A DNA stretch of 64,000 bases from Schizochytrium sp. TIO01 (taxonomy: Eukaryota > Sar > Bigyra > Thraustochytrida > Thraustochytriidae), in contig SMSO01000031.1 in assembly GCA_004764695.1 (NCBI GenBank), positions 8,866,761 through 8,930,760 of the forward strand. The letters are read 5' to 3'. The position numbers and the translations under genes are program-made. Of the stretch, positions 59,001-64,000 are shown one piece after another. The first letter of the stretch is position 1; the number at the start of each line of letters is the position of its first letter. Under the pieces are notes generated by a model. It searched no databases. It had not been told where the DNA came from and worked only from the letters and a program-made list of their open reading frames with translations.

Positions 59001-60405
59001 CAGTCTCTTCCCGGGTGCCCAAACCCCTGCTAAATGAAGAAGCCATAAAGCGATGGGCGCCCATGAAGCTGGAACCAAGATACTGCTTAAAATCAACATG
59101 CGTAAGCAAGCCTAGCCAGAGTCCTTGCATGTGTTTTGCAAACTGCTTGGGTATGAGAGCATCATACTTGAGCGTTGCTTGGACAATTGAAAGGTGGTTT
59201 GGACCTGCAGAACATATGTTGGTGTCATCATGCTGTGGCCAAAAGAAATCGTCTCCGCATTTAGCAAGGAAGTACGCTTCTGCGTATAGACAGTCGACAA
59301 GGTCTGTGGTGGGAGGATTGACAAAACGTTCCACAATACAACGGGCAAGACCCTGAGACAATTGGGACATCTCCAGCATCCATGTAAGACCAGCTACAGC
59401 GCGTTTCTCTGCTGCAAGCTGCTTTCCACGTGGGATACTCACCAGAAGTCCATGTTTTTCGAGGGTGGCCCGGACATCTCTGACTTTGCTAAGTGCTTCA
59501 ACCATACCCTTATCAGAGTCAAATTTTTGTGAGAAAATAGGGGCCCGCCCATGATCATTAATCATTTGCGTTTTAGCGCCGATGATAGGAGGGGTCAGCC
59601 TAGCGACCCGGGCGATATCGCGAAGTGCTGTATGAACCTCCTCGAAAGAATGAATGTCATCGTTGTTTAGCACCACATTGAATGTGTCTTCGCCATCATA
59701 TTCGTCTGTCACAACTAGGTTAGTGTCGTCATCAAATTCTCTGGCAAAGGATTTGAACACTTCGGACAGAGCTCTCATATTGTCGGCAAAGATTGCGTCC
59801 AAGATGGCTTCGAACTGTGATCGCACACCGGGAGGGAGAGTCTCCCGTGGATCCACGTCTGCGTTTCCAACATTGTGATGTCCATGGCGAGAGCAAAATC
59901 CCTCTGGAGCCCACGCCTCTTCATCACCACAGTCACAACATCCTCCAGGGTCTGTGCGATGAAAGGTAACCTCATGGCCAGTATGGTCGCTTTCATCAAA
60001 ACATTCCTGGCAGATTACGCATGTGCTATCTACTTGACATGTCAAGCAGTTGTAAGCGACGTCGCCCTCGCTAAAAAGTTTGCCGCAGCGTACTTGCCTG
60101 TTTTCATTCTTGAGTTTCTTTATTCCCTCTGCGCCGCGGTACACTGCTTGTTCCTCACCAGGCTTGAGGGTTCGTGCAAAGAGAAGGTCGCTAAGTGCCG
60201 AACTGACAATTGCGACATGGCCGATTTCTAGCGCTTCACGAGCCACTTCTGAGACTGTGGCATTGGAAAAACTTTGCTGCTGCAAGGTCTTCCGGCCCAA
60301 TAGGTTTACCTTGTACCGGACAGACTGCAAAGCTGCCGCAACTGCGGTTGAAGATGTGCTCGAAGCAACGGAGCCACCTGATGAATGATTCCGCGATCTC
60401 TGCAT
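53083..60405 (-). CDS. UBR1/UBR2-type N-recognin E3 ubiquitin ligase
   Basis: A 2,440-residue RING E3 of the Arg/N-degron pathway, which recognises destabilising N-terminal residues and ubiquitylates the protein. The UBR box at 107-175 has all its zinc-binding Cys/His (start RCGKLF, end CCDCGDEEAW...CSRHG) and binds basic N-termini. A ClpS-like domain at about 240-320 (FNVVLNNDDIHSFEEV) would bind bulky hydrophobic N-termini. Long helical regions follow. The RING begins CALCHEH (about 1324) and resumes FCSHAMHMEC (about 1615), ending LCPMCKS. The roughly 290 residues between these parts include a Lys run, an Asp run and Gly/Ala-rich stretches. The C-terminal zinc-containing cap (LLCLRCGAIICFNS, then a Cys/Gly-rich end) is as in UBR1/UBR2. 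Yeast Ubr1 has 1,950 residues and human UBR1 1,749, so this protein is unusually long. It is one uninterrupted 7.3-kb frame. The start is the first ATG of the frame. Confidence 0.95.
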   Translation of the reverse strand: MQRSRNHSSGGSVASSTSSTAVAAALQSVRYKVNLLGRKTLQQQSFSNATVSEVAREALEIGHVAIVSSALSDLLFARTLKPGEEQAVYRGAEGIKKLKNENRQVRCGKLFSEGDVAYNCLTCQVDSTCVICQECFDESDHTGHEVTFHRTDPGGCCDCGDEEAWAPEGFCSRHGHHNVGNADVDPRETLPPGVRSQFEAILDAIFADNMRALSEVFKSFAREFDDDTNLVVTDEYDGEDTFNVVLNNDDIHSFEEVHTALRDIARVARLTPPIIGAKTQMINDHGRAPIFSQKFDSDKGMVEALSKVRDVRATLEKHGLLVSIPRGKQLAAEKRAVAGLTWMLEMSQLSQGLARCIVERFVNPPTTDLVDCLYAEAYFLAKCGDDFFWPQHDDTNICSAGPNHLSIVQATLKYDALIPKQFAKHMQGLWLGLLTHVDFKQYLGSSFMGAHRFMASSFSRGLGTREETALILTVQLLTVPSVIQRVDTEFHKCGTDVVVRSLETIKHFLWTCFEEDRDFPTPGGPLNRLAQVDLTNSAGILHERYAHFIVDARYILRLVKNSLVDSGEVSQWQRLHAFMSAIATTQRMNPQRRHQGPTHVDFENAEWMKAFKLSLALQNIIRPSSQQLGFGLAAFLSNDERAKNLTVEDVLRTFTKMAYQYSFHWHPKEVVKRLDSTNDTRELTVQKVHLIPYSATLVDASGSKDVDTIGPVPVSELRFPIAESYDLGLIGQRIPKGSVFQGDAVSHHLPMQRFFAATIRNLGISIERFAHKLGDQVAASETLLHKCLSNFDQVDFDQFAEDVFRVAVANAQIGAQLWRRTGMTMDNILTNYKGVCATSMYQCDVAFLQTLVCILGADRVVNALLHKFELGSFFFLGELPDRVLVDSVNEKMREVLPQIADELLRLIIHICTEIPVAKVAGKAAVRREVIHALAETEMNSTFSKVMDHVRSARIFMSDAQDADGEFNQATNAEAGDIMEESFGVSASEVESMLDNVAVRRRSYQNSSVTFSLKPECWEEVDPLFWNLMRQNEELVAERLCKVNEDARCVCWPMTAPPPGPPISILTSARLLPWCEVLQQRIICQFAVDLLASANFAVARIDQDLKSSKSLLPEARRAASMFKATPGLLYTVLHLLTLAMHTVEEFGVEKARIQERKPMVYDLCLMELVVNLEGFFTQDGKAEKMANMRWCADEMCKRHPEEVFLLRQELQLESRFPVALADTTVKSTGNKVEDPSAVKLPGGSRNPFAAADDMDIQEPFDSAGEGSKGKLKTGDKKKKKKKKNRGAEAQKAAMARIKEAQARALEKLSTDESFKTDDAVHEENYCALCHEHLQKYQYAYLGHVRGTAWGNVLPLSKDDKCPPEILGVSRKAAGWTRPVSKTETHRTSVSNTFSQAQSSDDGDMEWTLSDNAHPVDDIDSDEDLDDLDEDDLEGDIPPFLVDDFLDTTFANAAIAATADDDDDDDDDDNEMHDDGDADDNRDGNRNNAADLPVTIATLRAEVGENGLMIDPNDMAQFREAFARAAARGGGTAGGGNATGATAANALPPGFMDNATRVGAMGVGMTGGAQNIAAQINLLVSEMIGQTAQSPSQARRSPVEDPKEVTPSTERSVYVQFCSHAMHMECLRKYISSLEDQRHSLAIPDIRQHEFLCPMCKSVSNVIVPNVSENPVTEPSSSDKRRRVSSSTTPDEMVRFISGDLGGVTSREISSKALKDIKSFADMIHSKTMPLTPSDLLPTLRARLIQPVPEADGPTRVVALWHALAFSLSARAAARRPACGEDSASTSFRQLFELVQGSEKQWLSMLRAAALLFNNENLLKLVDPFEPESQIGGVARNRNDTGHRNLDVRGGAMAAASSLLGSFRGLGASSVARSRLPGFLGSNDTGDLMSFLIPPPEGNATNMATSYPSLPLPTLQPPPPAPSQGSFFERSIIRSPLNRFLGNFSRRFSDRNASQEEAPAQGSAQRSSQGESSSSSSTVSNSSSSTSSPGGTSSSTKGTRSRDASHESTGASEAAEALFEMLTLGSTTRLGKLAAGLAPGKSSKFEAKLDETIAKTVPATLSTGCKVENVDGVHKHSLVPGDKITQVDLAKKTMLVEHVEIPDGVLLNMKDPVILLVALFSALPQSLYIRAVRAVAMATFVQGVLEAPGTEICDVCHTSRRYANAESWVTAMQRIQPNVTADHVYYAIYVKLARFLRTSVLLMAVAAEDTEFSDFMELGDYENDETDELWMRFLGLPSVEEMTSSTELMDIIERWKLALGVGKLSPFAIESPEPCRMVCCLDQTRLRLVNLPTNYEQLLKIVRQGAKCPTTGRPISKPLLCLRCGAIICFNSRHSADQCCSRGGVGPGTLHAMSCGGGSGAFLVVQRCVVVLVHEKHNVRISAPYVDSHGEPDDNLRRGRPLRLHEPAFKNLQFICSNNEICSKVVSTLLKGDVRTRSVPHF

Positions 60406-61150
60406 ACTTGCGACTTATTACAAAACCTTTTCTAAAAACCTGCGCACTACTACTAATACTGATACGAATCTAGTTGGGCGGCGACTAGCTGGGCCTGCGA
60501 TAGTTTCACGGTGTGGTATTTATAATTTGCTCGGCTTCTCCAGAAGTCCTGAAGATCGATGGTCACCCACCGAGCTGGATGTTTGAATGGTGGAATTCAG
60601 AATCCACGGAAAGCAGCACGAAAACTGCAAAATTGGTGCTTCAAGGGCAAAACACAATAAGTTACGCCAGAAAAAATATCCAGATAGAAGCTGCCACTCC
60701 AGTTTCACCTAGAGTAGAATAATTGCAAAGGAAACGTAGAAGCAGGAACGCAGGCTAGATGAATTTAACCTACACCGCTGGGGTAAGGTAGAGAAGCTTG
60801 GTTTCGTTGTGAGAAGGTTTTCTTCAAGCCTTGATACAGAAAACTCCACCCAGGTCCACCAAGAAAGGGTAATTCACACTCAAGGAGTCAACTCTCTGCA
60901 CAAAAGATCTTTGGGGAAACCTCAACAAAGCTTCCTCTACAAATGCAAAGTCTCTTCAGATGTAGAACGGCCGTCAGCAGTGAAGTGTTGCGCCAGATAC
61001 TTGCAAAGAAAAAGCAAGAAAACAGAGGAAATTGAGAGAAATCAACAAAGAAAGAAAGAAAGCGACGCAACAGACAGGGATGGATCCCGATCCGGAGTCT
61101 GCAAGGCCCTCCAAGTCAACAAATAATCAAGGTAGTGCAGCGTTGAGTCT

Positions 61151-61459
61151 CTAAGGAGGCCGCGTGATGTGCCCACTGCGCCGAAGGGTCGGCGAAAGGC
61201 TCGCAGCGGCGCCAAGCGGGCTGGCTGGTGGCACAATTGATTGATTGCCTATGTTTTCTGGATAGGCAAAATCATATGTAATACTATACATTCTAGTGAA
61301 ATGAATGATGGGTTGAGGTGTCCTAGAATCCGGTACAGAAAATTTAGATACCTTTTGAGTATCCAAACCACATAAGCTAGGATATCTCCTTGAGTCCGAA
61401 GGCACCGGAACACGCGATAGCACAGTAAAGAACTTGCGCCAAAGCCGCCTGCGTGGCAT
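61151..61459 (-). CDS. Hypothetical small basic protein, weak
   Basis: A 102-codon frame starting MPRRRLWRKFF, with a basic, amphipathic first 20 residues that would suit a mitochondrial presequence, then Pro/Ser-rich sequence. I recognise no domain. The start context ATCATGC is poor, and the rest of the translation is not clearly protein-like. It could be a first exon, or chance. Confidence 0.15.
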   Translation of the reverse strand: MPRRRLWRKFFTVLSRVPVPSDSRRYPSLCGLDTQKVSKFSVPDSRTPQPIIHFTRMYSITYDFAYPENIGNQSIVPPASPLGAAASLSPTLRRSGHITRPP

Positions 61460-63139
61460 GATAGGGAGGGGAGAGCTAAATAGTTGTGGTAAGTTTCATG
61501 TTTAAGCGGGCTATATCCCTCAACTAGTTTGATATGCGATTAGAGTTTCCGAATGACATGAACTTGTACAGTGCGAAATTGCCGAAATGCAATTTATTAG
61601 AAAATGATAAGTATGAGGTATAAGGTAGGTAGGTAGTAAAAAAGTTTTGCTGAAGGGGAAGACGGAATAAAAGTAAGAAGATAAAAAGGATATCGCTCGT
61701 GCAAATCCTTTTTTTCAAGTTGGATTAGAATTAAAGCAAAGCCCAGGCCATGGTTATGTAATATAGAACTATATATTTATGCCAAAGTCAGGAGTAGATG
61801 TACATCAGATTGGTTGTTTAATTTTTAATTTAATTTTTTTAGTGTAGTCGAAAGTATGCCGATTTCATCATCACTCAAAGCATTAAATTTCATCATGACT
61901 GAAAGGTTTTATAATTCGAATCTTTGACGAATCAGATGTTTAGAGAGCTAACAATAACACAGGTGCAGCCAAAGAGAGGAAATCGAACTTATATATGATA
62001 CGCAGAGAGGTTCTTTAAGAGGAATATGTACAATAAGTCAAATCTTAGAGGAACTGGAAATGCAAATGAGCAAGAAAATGATTCAAAATGCAGACAGACT
62101 GTATTATTGCATTCGCACACCCATAACATGGTAGACCTATAGATTTTTTTTGAAGCTTTCCTTGTTGCTGTTATCCCTATTACCATAATTCGATTAACCC
62201 TGATAATCCAAACCCCAGATTCTTGAAAAACATCATTGTATTGTTGTAATTTAAAAGAAAATATTAATTTTGAAAGCAACAACAATGAGAACATTTAAAT
62301 AAAAAAATTAACATTTATTTTTTATTTTTTTGTATAACAAGTTATAGGTTGTATGCCAGCATGTTTATGCAACTCTCTATTCGGAGAATCTTGCTCCGAC
62401 AAGGTTCTTTGATCCTCAACTCGTTCTATTTTAAGTTGAACTTTAAGAACTCGCTCGCATTGATGAGGGGTTCGAGACTTTGCATGGCATAGCAGTAAAT
62501 AATCTTCGAGTAAATAATTTATGAAGGTTGGTCCGCGCGTTGTTTAAATTTCGCCGGTCTTGCGGAACGTGCGTCAGCCCCCAACTCATACTACTGATGG
62601 TCTTGCCTGAGTTTTTACTCGAGTTACAAAGATTTCAACTCGTTAGCCCCCAGAAGTTAAAATCTTTTATCTTCAAGTTGGTTAAAACAATAACCAATGA
62701 CACGATCAGTGATTGTTTTAGCTTGCTTTTTGTTTTTTGTTTTAAACCTGAGATTGATTACCTCTGACCAATGAGAGTGTTACGCGGGTGCGTACTAGAT
62801 ACCGAAGTACTTACGGCTATGCTGCCATTCGTAAAATCTTATTCATCAATGAATTAAAAATAGCAAGAGAATGATCAGACAAAAAGAGTGCTGTGTTTCG
62901 GGCAGGTTTGATACTCAATTGTGGAAAGCGCCCTTGCATTTATTGCTCCATAGTAGTTTGACCTGTTTTATTGCTGCGAATACTATTTTCTTACAAGTGC
63001 GCCATGGTTACTGTTATCATTGGAATGAATAGCGATGGCGCTCTCTCTCTTAAATTCTGAAGTCTAAACAAAAGAAGACAGCAAGAGAATTAGATCGTGT
63101 AGAACCCTTGAACCAAGCTGGAGAATTTACCGACTTGTA

Positions 63140-63140
<1 letters not shown>

Positions 63141-63184
<44 letters not shown>

Positions 63185-63185
63185 T
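63141..63185. repeat. (TC)n-(AC)n dinucleotide microsatellite
   Basis: About 16 TC units with small interruptions, followed by about 6 AC units. Confidence 0.92.
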
Positions 63186-64000
63186 CTTTTCATAATTGTA
63201 GTCTTTCTCTGCTCGAGGCTTGTAACTGTTGCGATCAACATCGATAATAACATCAGAATAATTGCGCACGCCAAAGAAGTTGGAACTCGCCGGGATTCTA
63301 TTGATTTGAAAAAAGCAATATATCTAGATAATCTATCTCAGGTTTTCTCGTTCAGATCTATCTCTTCTTGTTTCAGGAGTGAGAGGTTAGTACATTATCT
63401 TTTCAACCAGAGCCCTACCTTGCTGCAATTGGATCTCCATCTTCCCCACTCTCGACTATTTAGGACAAGTGACGAAAGGCTAAGATCTTCATAAACAGGG
63501 TTCTGCAGAGTCGGTGTTCGGATTGAACCAAGAGCTTACAGAAGAAATTCACATATGAACCAAGTAGGAGCAGCTTAAGGTAGAGCGAGTATTGCAGACA
63601 ACTCTCGCAAGTTTCAATTTGCCTAAGATTTTTCTATCGTTCGTACGTTTTTTTTTTGGAATTGGCATTCGAGGTACCGAATGGCTCATCCACCATCAAC
63701 GGCAACTTGAAGAGTCGACATGAGAACGGACCTGGAGAGAGTTTTTTTCAACCTAGTATCTGGATTTTGCAAATAAAAAAGCATCGCATGTGCTTCATAT
63801 GATAAATCGTGGGATGAATAATCTTGATTGTTTCTTTAGGAATGAAATCAGGGTAGTCTAGTCGTCAGAGGCTACTCCTGTCTAGAAACTAATCGTTCCA
63901 CTTGTTGTGGCAAATTCACTTTGATCAGGAAAGTACAAGAAAACAAAGACGAGTACACCCAATATCTCAGGTAGATAGAAAACGTTCTTCAGTTTTACAA

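Larger units (their letters stand above)
60406..64000. other. Intergenic to window end, no supported gene
   Basis: About 3.6 kb: the promoter side of the UBR ligase gene, then AT-rich DNA with A/T-only patches near 61,815-61,840 and 62,295-62,335. A minus-strand frame at 61,151-61,459 is listed separately. Nothing else is recognisable. Confidence 0.5.

Noticed and set aside
62461-62490. GGTTCGAGACT string resembling a tRNA B box
   Set aside because: The flanking bases form only one Watson-Crick pair plus wobbles, and no acceptor stem exists at the right distance.

Overview
The window is nuclear DNA of a microbial eukaryote. It contains spliceosomal introns, a nuclear-type tRNA gene, heterotrimeric G-protein, GPI-transamidase, Arp2/3 and UBR-type ubiquitin ligase genes, and long gene-poor tracts full of microsatellites. 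Twelve protein genes and one tRNA gene can be supported, covering roughly a third of the sequence; eleven of the protein genes are single uninterrupted reading frames. The gene set points to a heterotrophic stramenopile, most likely a thraustochytrid/labyrinthulid. The carbamoyl-phosphate synthetase is a glutaminase-synthetase fusion without the aspartate transcarbamoylase found in animal CAD and fungal Ura2. Arp2/3 argues against apicomplexans, and G-alpha argues against kinetoplastids. Abundant (TGAA)n repeats, which read as FIHS runs on one strand, fit my recollection of thraustochytrid genomes. The lineage is an inference and not a measurement.

Layout. Positions 1-9.8 kb hold no supportable gene. 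GGC1 (mitochondrial GTP/GDP carrier, +) lies at 9.86-10.8 kb, followed by an AT-rich empty stretch. A G-protein alpha subunit (+) is at 16.2-17.3 kb and a glutamine-dependent carbamoyl-phosphate synthetase (-) at 18.5-23.2 kb. From 23.2 to 31.6 kb is a microsatellite-dense desert. A compact block follows: PIG-U (-), ARPC4 (+, three exons), a coiled-coil protein with a TP/SR-rich basic tail (-) and a CaaX-tailed protein of unknown function (-). Next come an atypical protein kinase (+, 41.5 kb), a membrane-anchored Asp/Glu racemase-family protein (+, 45.7 kb), a BART-domain protein (-, 47.6 kb), RAD23 (+, 49.8 kb), tRNA-Gln(CTG) (51.6 kb) and a 2440-residue UBR1-type E3 ligase (-, 53.1-60.4 kb). 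The last 3.6 kb hold no supported gene.

How the genes relate. These are mostly unrelated housekeeping functions, as expected for eukaryotic gene order. The one suggestive neighbourhood is RAD23 and the UBR1-type ligase, which converge on each other. They act in successive steps of the N-degron/ubiquitin-proteasome route: substrate ubiquitylation, then shuttling to the proteasome. GGC1 and the CPS have strongly C-ending codon use, suggesting high expression; several other genes do not.

The items most worth a second look are: the 483-residue protein with a hydrophobic N-terminal helical region and a prenylation motif; the divergent kinase; the ARPC4 gene whose first coding exon is only the start codon; the roughly 290-residue insertion inside the ligase RING; an extra Met/Gln/Pro-rich segment in RAD23; and unusual G1 and C-terminal residues in the G-alpha. 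I found no clearly new multi-gene system.
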